Shown here piece after piece: positions 46,670 through 58,036 of a stretch of 64,000 bases of DNA (the first letter of the stretch is position 1; every line of letters begins with the position of its first letter). Made by a program: the position numbers and the translations under genes. The notes beneath the pieces were generated by a model. The model was not told the origin of the DNA. It did no database searches and saw nothing but the letters and a program-made list of their open reading frames with translations. Origin of the DNA: Mytilisepta virgata (lineage: Eukaryota > Mollusca > Bivalvia > Mytilida > Mytilidae); assembly GCA_028015205.1 (NCBI GenBank), contig CM051511.1, positions 3,038,001-3,102,000 of the forward strand. Direction: 5' to 3'.

Positions 46670-47708
46670 CTGAAGATCTTTGTATTTAATTAATGCAGTT
46701 CTTTATTTTATTCCCCAGAGATCAGATATGATGTGTTCCTTGAAGACATGGTATACAATATTTTTTTATAAACTCTCTTTTCAATATTGAACATAAAGTT
46801 GGATACAATATACATATTCTATGGTGGTTTAAAGGGAAAATTCAGCATTTCCATTTCTGAAATTAAAAACATTTATTGTATTCATCATTTGTTCATAGAA
46901 GTTGTAAATGTCATGATTTTAAAAATGTTATGCCATGATATTATATATTTATTGCAATGTAGTGGGGTGAATATGAAAATATCTTCACATCAGAAATATC
47001 ATATTCCCCGAGGGGAAAATGATATTGAAATGGGAAAAATCTTCATATTTCCCCCACTATCATGCTATAAATGTTTTATTATGCTGAATAAAACCAAGGA
47101 TATTTTGATTTTCAATGTGTAAATCACATGATTTTTTACCAATATATTAACAGGAAAGTTTTCCAGTTTGGAACATTTTTTATTATAATGAATTAAACAC
47201 ATTGTATTGGAAATACAATAAAGAACATGCTTTCTTCAATCAAACTTGATATTTAGTTTGTGCCAATTTCATTTACTGATATCAATACTGGAAAAGTAGA
47301 TTTCCGAAGGGGTGGAATATGATTTGAATTTGATGGAATATGAAGATTTAGTCATGTCGAACACATGATCGCAATAACCAGTGAGATATAGTTTGATATC
47401 CAATAATTCATCTTAGGTATAATAATAATTCTTATTCACTTCATGTAGTAGTACCTCACTATGGGTGGTACAATATAGTTACACCATGGTTTACTTGTAT
47501 TTTTATGAAAATTTGTGCAAGCAATGTTTTAATTAGAAAGAATATAGATAATACTTGGTTAAATTATTTATTGGAAAAATGTGGAATTCTGAAAATCAAA
47601 GATGTAAATGGTTGTGACATGTGAATTCATTGATATTTTCAAGTGTCTTAGGTTGTACTTCTGATTTCCATGTGGAATTGTTGAATTCTTGCTAATAAAT
47701 ATCATTTA
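46670..47708. other. DNA upstream of the antisense gene, with a hairpin
   Basis: Bases 46957-47066 form an imperfect inverted repeat. The arms are TAGTGGGGTGAATATGAA and TTCATATTTCCCCCACTA, the centre CCCCGAGGGG. It resembles a small palindromic MITE. No further exon of either gene was identified here. Confidence 0.55.
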
Positions 47709-48346
47709 TTAGCTGACCTGGCACAAAGGGCCATGTGAGCTATTGTCATCACTTGGCTTCCGTCGTCCGTTGTCAGAAACTTTTCTTTAAAGATCTCCTC
47801 TGAAACCACTGGACTAATTGGTCAAAACTTGGCAGCAATGGTCCTTAGTTGGTCCTTTTTCAGAATTGTATCCAATGACCCCACCCATCATCCAAGATGG
47901 CTGCCAGAGCCGAGCTTAGTTTAACATAGGACCCTATGGGAAATTTACAACAAGATCTTGTCTGAAACCAATTGGCCAATTGGAACAAAAGTTTGCAGCA
48001 ATGGTCGTTAGGTGGTCCTCTTTCAGAATTATATCCGATGAACCTGCCCGTCATCCAAGATGGCTGCAAGAGCCGAACATAGTTTTACATAGGACCCTAT
48101 GGGAAATTTACTTAAAAGATCTTCTTGTCTGAAACCACTTGGCAAATTGGAACAAAACTTGGCAACAATGGTCCTTAGTTGGTCCTCTTTCAGAATTATA
48201 TCCTATAACTTGTCCACCATCCAAGATGGCTGCCAGAGCGGAACTTAGTTTAACATATGACCTAATTGGAAAGTTCACTGAATGATCTTCTTGTTTGAAA
48301 CTAGTGAGACAATTGGACAATCAATGTCAAGATGGGAGCCTCTAGT
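47709..48346. mobile_element. Helentron-like repeat copy E, short
   Basis: 5' TTAGCTGACCTGGCAC and GGGCCATGTGAGC, CGTCGTCCGT, then three ~155-base units (CATCCAAGATGGCTGC…CCCTATGGGAAA). The 3' end is worn (GGGAGCCTCTAGTT). Confidence 0.78.
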
Positions 48347-50183
48347 TGGAAATTAAAAAAGTTTTTGGCAACAAATGTCGGAATTCTTTGTTATTTATCA
48401 AAACTTATCATTTATTTGTAAAAATGTCCATCCAGGTTAAACTAAGGTCAAAGATCTGCATCCCAAGTGCATGATCTTGTAAAAGCATCCTTATGATTGG
48501 TTAATTCATAATTGGAACAACACTGCCCTAGAAATCTCATGCACCTAGGCACGTGGGCAAAATTAGTACGACGATGAATGAAAACCTCAGCTCATGAACA
48601 CAAAAAAGAGATGTTAAAGTGTAACATGTGAAATATAAGTATCACTAAATTTATTTGAATTGAGAGACTGTACAAAAAATCATATGGATAAGAGGGAGTG
48701 GATTTTCCAAGATATTCAATCGTGTAGATATCTTTTGGTTGAAGGGCATGCATGACCCTTGGAGACAAGATCCTCTGGTACAATAAATTAACTTGTCATT
48801 GCAAAACAGTCACCGATGGTATAAATAACTCCTTATTCTGTCGTCAATATTTTCCTCTCATTTACACAGAATTAGCTAATAAATGTGCCAAAAAGTTGTC
48901 AAGAAATGCAAAATGCTTGTGATTTAACATAAGAATTATTTAAAATTTAAATACCCAAATGTTCTACGCTCAATTATATTCCTGCATAGATAGTTAAATG
49001 TTTTGAATGTAACTTCTTATTTCATCAGAAAGTGCTTTTGAGACAGAACTCGTTAGTATAAAAGGCACACCAGTAAATTGGGCCAACATTCTTTTCAATG
49101 TTCAATTCATCATTTTCAAAAAGTGGAAAAATATAAAAATGAATTTTCCTATGTCAGGCAATAAAATGACATATTTTTATGCCCCGTCTACAAATTTGGA
49201 AGTGGCATATAGCTTTACCCTTGTCTGTCCGTCCACCCATACGTCTTTCAGGCTTGGTTAAATTTTTAAACTAGACAGACATATGGATTTCATATCCTAG
49301 TAATCCATTATGTTATATCCATGATACTTCACCAGTATATTCATCTTACATTATTTAATGCATTTCTTCAACAGTTTGGTCAATATGACCCTCATTTTGT
49401 GCACGAGTGACAGTTAAGTTTTATTCCCTGCCCACGAATGTGGATGGGGCATATAGAGTTACTCTTGTTTCCGTATGTATGTCCGTCCGTCTGTTCCTAC
49501 AGAAGTCCATGTGTAAGTGGTTAAGTTTTGCGTTCAGGTTCATTTCTTTGGAACTAACCATAGTCTATCAATGAAACTTCATCATTGGATGTGCCTTGTG
49601 TAGTAATGAGCAGTCATACAATAATTGAGTCATTATGACCTACATTTTACGCTTTAGCGACTCTGGTTAAGTTTTGCATTTAGATTCATTTCTTTAGGCT
49701 AAGCATAGTGTATCAATGAAACTTTAGCAGTGTATGTGCCTTGGGTAGTACTGAGCAGTCATGTGATATTTTTTAAAATCCTTTATCAGTTTTAGAAATC
49801 TATTGCAAATCTTTGTCATGTTAAATTTTCTTAACCAAATATTTAGATTTCATTCTTGTCATAACCAAAAAAATAAGAGTGTTTATTCTTTCAAAGACCC
49901 AAAAAATAAAACAGCAGTTGATAAGAAGGTCCAAAAAAAGTGATGCTTTAAAGCAATCTATTCATAACATACATCAGTTGAAAAAAATCAATGAACCTAT
50001 TACTAAACACTTCCATTTAAGGTAATGATGTCATTTGTTACAATAGGATAGTATGTACTCCTCATTTAACCTGTGTAGGAATAAAATGTGTTAATCTCCT
50101 GGGAGGAGTTGGAAGTGGAAAGCCATATTTTTTCGTCAGCCTTAAATTTGAGAAGTAGTTCTCAAACACAACATTATTGTTAT
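48347..50183. repeat. non-coding DNA with a dispersed two-unit repeat
   Basis: Bases 49170-49760 hold two related ~280-base units: TGCCCCGTCTACAA…GGCATATAG…CCGTCC, then TGCCCACGAATG…GGGGCATATAG…CCGTCC. This is a common type of bivalve repeat. An open minus-strand stretch at 48592-48783 has no supporting splice structure. The rest is unremarkable. Confidence 0.5.
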
Positions 50184-52456
50184 TAGCTCACCTGGCCTAA
50201 AAGGCCATGTGAGCTTCTCTCATCACTTGGCGTCCGTCGTCGTCTGTCGTCGTCTGTCGTCGTTAACAATTTTTCAAACATCTTCTCCTCTGAAACTACT
50301 GAATGGATTTGGATAAAACTTAGCATGATTGTTCCTTAGGGTATCCTGCACAAAGTTTATGCTTCGATTTTTGATCCGTCGAAAAACATGGCCACTGTTA
50401 CTAAAAATTGAACATAGGGGTCAAACAACAGTTTTTTGCAAATATCTCAAAAATCATTAGGTTATGGCAAATTCTGGCAGGTTGAAAGTGTTCAGCACGA
50501 TGAGAGCTACCTGTGTGCTGATTTTCATGAAAATCTGTGTACTGATGTTAGAGTTATTGCCCTTTTTTGACATTTTTGGCTTTTTTTTATGTTATTATTT
50601 CAAAAATCTTCTCCTCTGAAACTACTGAATGGATTTGGATAAAACTTAGCATGTTTGTTCCTTAGGGTATCCTGCACAACAATTATGCTTCGATTTTTGA
50701 TCCGTTGAAAAACATGGCCACTGTTACTAAAAATAGAACATAGGGGTCAAACAACAGTTTTTCGCAAGTATCTCAAAAATCATTAGGTTACGGCAAATTC
50801 TGGCAGGTTGAAAGTGTTCAGCATGATGAGAGCTACCTGTGTGCTTATTCTCGTGAAAATCTGTCAACTGATGTTAGAGTTATTGCCTTTTTTTGACATT
50901 TTTGGTTTTTTTTTATGTTATTATTTCAAAAATCTTCTCCTCTGAAACTACTGAATGGATTTGGATAAAACGTAGCATGATTGTTCCTTAGGGTATCCTG
51001 CACAAAGTTTGTGCTTCGGTTTTTGATCCGTCGAAAAACATGGCCACTGTTACTAAAAATAGAACATAGGAGTCAAACAACAGTTTTTCGCAAATATCTA
51101 AAAAATCATTAGGTTATGGCAAATTCTGGCAGGTTGAAAGTGATCAGCATGATGAGAGCTACCTGTGTGCCTATTTTTGTGAAAATCTGTCAACTGATGT
51201 TAGAGTTATTGCCCTTTTTTGACATTTTTGGCTTTTTTTATGTTATTATTTCAAAAATCTTCTCCTCTGAAACTACTGAATGGATTTGGATAAAACTTAG
51301 CATGATTGTTCTTTAGGGTATCCTGCACAAAGCTTATGCTTCGATTTTTGATCCGTCGAAAAACATGTCCGCCATAACTAAAAATAGAACATAGGGGTCA
51401 AACAACAGTTTATTGCAAATATCTCAAAAATCATTAGGTTATGGCAAATTCTGGCAGGTTGAAAGTGTTCAGCATGATGAGAGCTACCTGTGTGCTTATT
51501 TTCGTGAAAATCTGTCAACTGATGTTAGAGTTATTGCCCTTTTTTGACATTTTTGGCCTTTTTTATGTTATTATTTCAAAAATCTTCTTCTCTGAAACTA
51601 CTATTCAAAATCAAATGAAACTTGGTAAGATTGTTCCTTAGGGTATCCTGCTAAAAGTGAATGCTTGGATTTTTGATTGGTCGAAAAACATGTCCGCCCT
51701 AACTAAAAATAGAACATAGGGGTCAAAATGCTGTTTTTTGATATTTTTTCCTGAATTATAGAAATAAAATGAAGATGAAAGCTACTTTCAAGGCAAACAT
51801 GGTATCCCGAGTTGAATGATGATGATGAAAGTTTGTTTTGGATGGCCATTTTCCCGCCATTTTTTACACTTGCTCGGATTTCAACAATATTTGGTTTTTA
51901 AAGTAAACATGGTATCCTTAGTGAATGGTGATGATGAGAATGTTGTATAACAATGATTAAACTTCATAATATGTGAGCTTTTAATATGCCATCACTTGGT
52001 GTCTGTCATCATCGTTGTTAACAAATTTTCAAACGTCTTCTCCTCTGAAACTACTGGGGGGATTTGGATGAAACTTAGCATGATTGTTCCTGCAATATTT
52101 CCTTTTCAAATACAATAAAAAGCCTTAACCCACAATTTTTACATAACTTCTTTCAAACATTTTAAAAACGAAAACAACATATAGACCAAAAGATTTATAC
52201 TTGTATTTGAAGATGAATTAAAGCTTGTATTTTGTATTGTGAATCATCAGATTGACCATGACTGTATCTTAATCAAGCATAGGGAGAACTCATGCCCATT
52301 TCTTTCCAGAGGTTCTTGAAAGGCTTTTAAAGGTATTTTCAGCATTTTACGTGACCTTTAATACTCAGTTTAATTTACAACAAACATTAATATATTAATT
52401 TAGTTTATAGTGCATTGTTTGCCAGGTGAGCGATTCAGGCTCTTGAGAGCCTCTTG
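50184..52456. mobile_element. Helentron-like repeat copy F, both ends present
   Basis: 5' TTAGCTCACCTGGCC with GGCCATGTGAGC and a CGTCGTCTGTCGTC tract. About five ~320-base internal units follow (ACTACTGAATGGATTTGGAT, AACATGGCC, ATCATTAGGTTATGGCAAA). The 3' end has GCCAGGTGAGCGATTCAGGC, the TCTTGAGAGCC hairpin and TCTTGT. Flanks TTGTTA and TTATTATA fit a T|T target. Confidence 0.85.
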
Positions 52457-54508
52457 TTATTATACTGACTGTCAATAATTGTTTGAAAGTAATGTGCAGA
52501 TTGTGTAGCATAAAATGCTTTGAAGATTCAGATGTGAATTATGATTATCTACGCCCACCCATACATTGGCTCCATACATTCCATACATTGGAAGCATGAA
52601 TAGAACGTTCATTGACATATCAGGCCCCTACTATCAAGGACAGCATTAGTAACTATCAGAAGATAGATCAATTCTTTGCCAAATTGCCAAGTATTCTAAT
52701 TATCAAAGGACATTCTTACAGGAGTATAATAATAACACATAAAACTAATGCTGAAAGTGACATAAAATTTCAATATACCAAACCAACCAATATCATGTGA
52801 AAGTGCCTTGATTTATAATTGGTAATTAAATATTTCATGCTGAGAATGGAGGTACAATAAATTTGTGTGGTTAATTTGGAAGGGAGGGGTCCCATTAACA
52901 TATATGTACCATATTTTGTCTAAACAAAGAGGGTTTAGACAATTTCTAAAAAAAGGGGGGGAGGGTATTTCCTGCTACATTTTCTACCCTATAGCCATGT
53001 CTAGACTGTGGCATGATTAATTATGTATGTCCATTAATGATTTTCTTAAAGACACCCAAAATAGGGTTCCTGGCTGGATTTTTGTCTATGGGGTAATTTA
53101 GGGGTCAGTTTATATTACCAGGCATATCCTCTTAAAAGCATTTTGAAGGATGTTAGTCTGTAAGATCAGGGAAAAAAAGTGTTATCCTGTGAACACCAGA
53201 CTTGATACATGTACTATGTAGTTGAAAAAGAGATTCATATATTTTAGCCGCAAGTTGTGGGGCCACTAAATTCACCAAGTGGAGAGGGATTTGTATAAAT
53301 ATTCATATCCACTAGAAAAAAATGTTTAAACTTTAATTAATTTATGCTAAAACCATAATTATAAATGACACATTTCTGTTTATCTCTGATTTTTTTATTT
53401 TATTTATTTATTTTTGGTTATTTTTATCGTTATTTTATTTACCTTCAATGAATTCAACAGCTCACTAACCTGTTACAGAATATAGATTTTGTACATTTGA
53501 AAACAATAAATTATTTAAGGTGTCAATTTGACATGAGAAAATATTTACAACATATAAATTTACAGAACTTTGATATAAAAAAGTAATAGTTAACTTACTG
53601 TACATCTAGCTGTTGACTGCTTACTGTCCAGGTAACAAATGAACAGTGATTGGATATTTTGTTTGACAGGCGTCTTTCCTGAATAGATGAGGATCACAGG
53701 AGGTTGAATGATATTAAATAATCTGTTATTTAATAATGCGTGGAAATATTTGCAAAAGACGTAAAATAGTTAATTTGATATTATTTAAAAAAATTAAAGA
53801 ATTAACTAAATAATGTCATAAATTGCTATAAAATTTTGTTTACTTACTACTCCCAAGGGCTTAGCCCCTTGTGTTAACCAGAAGATATAACCTAATTTGG
53901 AAAATAAAATATCTTATCTTATAACTGACTCATTGCTTGAATAATTTTAAATTTAAAAAAATCATACTTCTATTTTAAGAAATATGTATTAATTCCTAAC
54001 ATGTTGTCTTTACCAAATATTTAGAAACCTTTGTGTTAACCAAATATTTTTGTAAAAGTAAATAAGGGGTAGGGGGTGGAGGGGGGGGGGGGGATAAAGA
54101 AAACTTTACAAAAATATAGTTTAGTATATAACATATATGTAGTTATACTTTTTGTGGAGCCTGTGACTTTTGTTGCGGGAACGAGACATAGCGATCCTAC
54201 ATTCCGTTGGTGGTGGCGGCGTCAAAATTTACATTCACTCTGTGGTTTAAGTTTTTTTAAACATTTATTACTTTCTTAAACCTTAATTTTAGTTATAAAT
54301 GGACTTAGTTTTTCTCCAATTTAACATTACATATACTGTGCATTTAAAGTTTTTAAAAAATGGATTACTTTCTTAAACCATGCTGAATTTTTACCAAACT
54401 TGGACAGAAGCTTGTTCATGAGAAAAAAAATAGTATCCAGAGGAATATTTTGTAATAATTTTTTCTCCATTTTTCCGTATTTTTCTTATAAATGGACTTT
54501 TTCTTCCA
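52457..54508. other. intron DNA with low-complexity tracts and a repeat fragment
   Basis: G-tract at 54077-54093. Bases 54155-54300 (GAGACATAGCGATCCTACATT, CATTCACTCTGTGGTT) match the repeat at 63277-63960. No exon found. Confidence 0.5.
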
Positions 54509-55380
54509 GTTATCACCTGGTCCACAGGGCCATGTGAGCTTTTGTCATCACTTGGCATCCGTCATCCGTCAATATGTAAACTTTTGCATTTTGATCTTCT
54601 CCTCTGAAACCCCTAGGCCAAATAAACTGAAACTTGATGTGAAGCATCTATGGAAGTACCTTTATAAAGTTTGCATATTTCATTCTGGCCGGACAACTAA
54701 TATGGCCGCCATGATGAATTCTTATTTCAGATTTGTCAAAATTTCTTAAATCTTCTCCTCTGAAATCACATGGCCAGCTGAACTGTAACTTGGTATGAAG
54801 GATCTATAGAAGGACCTTTATAAAGTTTGTATATTTTGTTCCGGTGGGACAAGTAATATGACCGCCATGCTAAATTCTTATTTCTGATTGGACAAATTTT
54901 AAAAATCTGCTCTGAAACCCCTTAGCCAAATGAGCTTAAACTTGGTATGAAGCATCCATGGACGGACCTTTATACATTTTGCATATTTTGTTCCGGGTCA
55001 AAGAACTTTTATGGCCGCCATGATGAATTCTTATTTCTGATTGGTCAAAATTTCAACAACAAAAAATTTCTGAAACTCCAAAGCCAAATGAGCTGTAACT
55101 TGGTATGAAGCATCTGTGGAAGGACCTTAATGAAGTTTGCATATTTTTTCCCGGTCGGACAGCTAATATGACAGCTATGATGAATTCTTATTTTTGATTG
55201 GTCAAAATTTAAAAAATTGCCTCCTCTGACACCATATAGCCAAATTAACTTATACTTGGTATGAAATATCTATGGAAGGTCCATTACACATGTTACAATT
55301 TTCACTTGAAATAAAATGGATTGATTGTGGGACTATAATCAAGATGAGCTATACAGGCTCAATTCTCTTGAACCTCTTGT
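54509..55380. mobile_element. Helentron-like repeat copy G, diverged
   Basis: 5' TATCACCTGGTCCACAGGGC with CCATGTGAGC. Five ~150-base units with CTCTGAAACCCCTAGCCAAA, TGGCCGCCATGATGAATTCT. The worn 3' end ATACAGGCTCAATTCTCTTG has CCTCTTGTT. Confidence 0.75.
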
Positions 55381-56083
55381 TTTTTTACACCAGCTAGATT
55401 AAGATTACAAATACTTGAAAATGTGAAATGGGGTGTCATATAAAAAAAAACTAAAACCAATTAAGACCTTCTTGTCTATAAATAAGGCCATTGGAACCAT
55501 GCTTGTAGTCTTCTTTTTCCATTTGATATAAAGAGCAAGAGGACATGTCATTCCTAATAATGATGCACTCAACATGAATTAAAGATCACGAGATTTTTAA
55601 GTTTTGATTTAGCATTCACCTGTCATTTTGATATCTATTCTGCAGAAATCATACTAAAATTTCATGTTCCCAAATAACTTTTTTTCCTGACGAATCACTC
55701 CCAGTTTTTAGTTTGAATGCCTTAGTTTCTGTATTTGTTCAATGGAACCAGATTATTATGATGACTTATTTGATTGCACCTTAGGTATATTTGTCCTTTT
55801 TATTCATAAGTTGATTCAACTAGGGTCTAATCTTTTTATTTTAACAACAATTTCTAAACCATATTATACTGAATTATACTTGTAAAGGGAGATAAATCCT
55901 ATCTTGTTGCATGGTAAGCCTATTGTCCTATGAAACTCATTTTCCCTTATGTAATAGATGCTTGACCTGGATGAAAATTTAAATCGTGAAGTTTTGTGAT
56001 AATTTGTTGGAAAGGGACAAAAATGGCTCATTATGTTATGAGATCAATTATTTTGATATGACACAATTTTCTTGTCATTTCAG
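55381..56083. other. intron DNA
   Basis: Unremarkable AT-rich sequence leading to exon 9. Confidence 0.45.
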
Positions 56084-56254
56084 AAGATTGTGATGATACT
56101 GTGACTTGTCCAGAGACTGTGAGGCTGATTTGTGCGAGTAATCGGAAGACATACATGAATGAATGTAAGATGAAGAAAGAAGCCTGTCGATTACAGAAAC
56201 AATTAATTGTTGTAGATTTTGGCATGTGTGAAGAAGATAGCTCGGGATCTGGAG
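56084..56254 (+). CDS. agrin-like gene exon 9: Kazal module 7 and start of Ser-Gly cluster
   Basis: Acceptor CTTGTCATTTCAG, donor GGAG|GTAATG, phase 1 to 1, 57 codons. A Kazal core is visible (TCPETVRLICASNRKTYMNE, ending FGMC), but the EGF-like half that precedes it in the other modules is missing or lies on an unrecognised exon in the 20.6-kb intron. The exon ends EEDSSGSGG, the first part of an acidic Ser-Gly cluster finished by exon 10. Confidence 0.87.
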
Positions 56255-56830
56255 GTAATGCAAACTTAACACATTTTTGTATTACATGTATTGTATTATT
56301 GATTTTAATAAATTTATGTGGTATTAGTTTTCCATGACGATTTTTATCTAGGAAAAAAAACGAAGCATTTTTTAGCCATTTTATGTTCATGCAGATTTTG
56401 TATGTAGAAAATGCTATTATACATTTCCATAAAATTGAATTATATGGCTTTGAAAGTTTTTTTTTGTTCTTTTCTCATATGATCTGGATTTCCTTTTACC
56501 TATACCCATTCTTATTTTTGGGGGATATTTTTACATTGTATTAAGCCAGGACAATATCAAAGTTCAAAGCTTGAACTGCAGTGGGCCTCCATACTTGATG
56601 TACTTTTATATTATTAGATATCTGCACCGTGCAATTCTATGGGATAGATGATAGATAAAAGTACATTTATATGTACCTTTTGATAATTTTGACTTTTTTG
56701 TTCTCTGAACAAAAAAATACCATTATCAGTCACTAAATTAATATATTCTGCACTGCATGGCAAATGTATCCCCTTTGCATGTGTGTTGTCTTAATGTTGT
56801 AAATATTATTTTTGTACAAAAAATTCAAAG

Positions 56831-56963
56831 ATGGAGGTTCTGGTGATGACGATGTTATGTTCATATGTGAGGAGGATGTCAATTGTCGATTTGGTGGGAA
56901 ATGTGTAGCAGATGGTCACCATGGATACAGATGCAATTGTAATAAAAACTGTAAAGCTGTAAG
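56831..56963 (+). CDS. agrin-like gene exon 10: Ser-Gly cluster and first half of follistatin module 8
   Basis: It enters in phase 1 and leaves in phase 2 at CTGTAAG|GTAAGA. It begins DGGSGDDD and continues with CEEDVNCRFGGKCVADGHHG and CNCNKNCKAV. With exon 9 it makes SSGSGGDGGSGDDD, a Ser-Gly cluster with acidic residues of the kind used for glycosaminoglycan attachment. The acceptor (AAAAATTCAAAG) is weak, with almost no pyrimidine tract, but no better in-frame choice is visible. Confidence 0.75.
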
Positions 56964-57029
56964 GTAAGAATTAAACTTATCACAATAAATTTTTTGGCAT
57001 TCATAAATTCTCATTTTGAGAAATAAGTT

Positions 57030-57330
57030 CTTAAAAATTTACTTGGACAACTAATATGGCTGCCATGAACAAATCCACATTTCTCAATTTGGTCAAATTT
57101 TGTAAAACCTCCTCTGAAACTGTATGATTAATTTAATCTTGCTCTAAAACATCAATGGAAAGATCTTTATAAAGTTTGCATATTTCATCTTGACTGGACA
57201 TCTGAGTTCCAGTTATTCCTGTTTGGTAAAAATGAAAAAAAATCTGAAACTGAATAGATAAATGATCAAATGTGACACACTAAAAAGGATGCCAGGTGCA
57301 TGATACAGGCTCACCACTTGAGACTTTAGT
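57030..57330. mobile_element. Helentron-like repeat, 3' fragment
   Basis: ATATGGCTGCCATGAACAAA and CCTCTGAAACTGTATGA, ending GCCAGGTGCATGATACAGGC and TTAGTT. Only about 300 bases remain. Located in the intron after exon 10. Confidence 0.62.
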
Positions 57331-57344
57331 TAATTTGTCTTTTC

Positions 57345-57508
57345 CTCGCATTCAGTGTTTATAACAGACATGATTTTCTTCCGCTTTTGGAAGTACAGGG
57401 ATTTGTCCATTACGGTTCCTTTGTTATACACATTAAAATGGCTGCAGAAGTATCCTTTCTGCTCTTTTTCCCCTGTTGTCAAAATCATGTCTGTTATAAA
57501 ATGCAATG
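57345..57508. repeat. hairpin MITE-like element 1
   Basis: Arms with ATAACAGACATGATTTT (near 57360) and AAAATCATGTCTGTTAT (near 57480) are perfectly inverted over 17 bases and extend imperfectly to CGCATT/AATGC. The loop is about 100 bases. Confidence 0.7.
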
Positions 57509-57667
57509 GGTCATATCAGTCAAAATATATGTAACATTTTTTGCCTGGTTATGATCTTCATATAAGAAGGCTTTCCAGTTTTTCGGTCACCAGAGAATAC
57601 TTTGATGAAGATTCATCCAGAAATGTGCATCATATGCAAGGAATTTACATGTTTTTTATTTTATATG

Positions 57668-57808
57668 GAGAATGATACATGGCAAAACTATATCACATGC
57701 TATATCAACCCAATTAATTAATATCACCCCAAGGGCCTTTGGCCTGAGATGTGATATTTATCGAAGGTTGATGTAGCATGTGATATAGTTTGACCATGTA
57801 TTATTCTT
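57668..57808. repeat. hairpin MITE-like element 2
   Basis: Arms of about 42 bases pair with few mismatches. One holds AACTATATCACATGCTATAT, the other ATGTAGCATGTGATATAGTT. The centre CCCCAAGGGCCTTTGGCC also folds. Short interior, no coding capacity. Confidence 0.78.
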
Positions 57809-58036
57809 AATATAATTTATATCAACAAAAGACCATTGCTTTGTTCCCAATAAATAAGTTAATATTGCTGTGAATAGAAGAACTCCAAACATATTAGAAT
57901 GTATAGGTGTTTTGATATAGGGTATGCAATATAGGGTAGGTGATAAAGGTCTTAATTAAGCTTGCAAAGTCATGTATAATGCATATTAAAAATATGTGTA
58001 TTTTACTCTAAATATATGATATATCAATAATTAGAC

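Noticed and set aside
48592..48783. Minus-strand 63-codon ORF, considered as a 5' exon of the antisense gene
   Set aside because: The composition looked plausible, but no phase-0 donor leading to 46669 could be identified.
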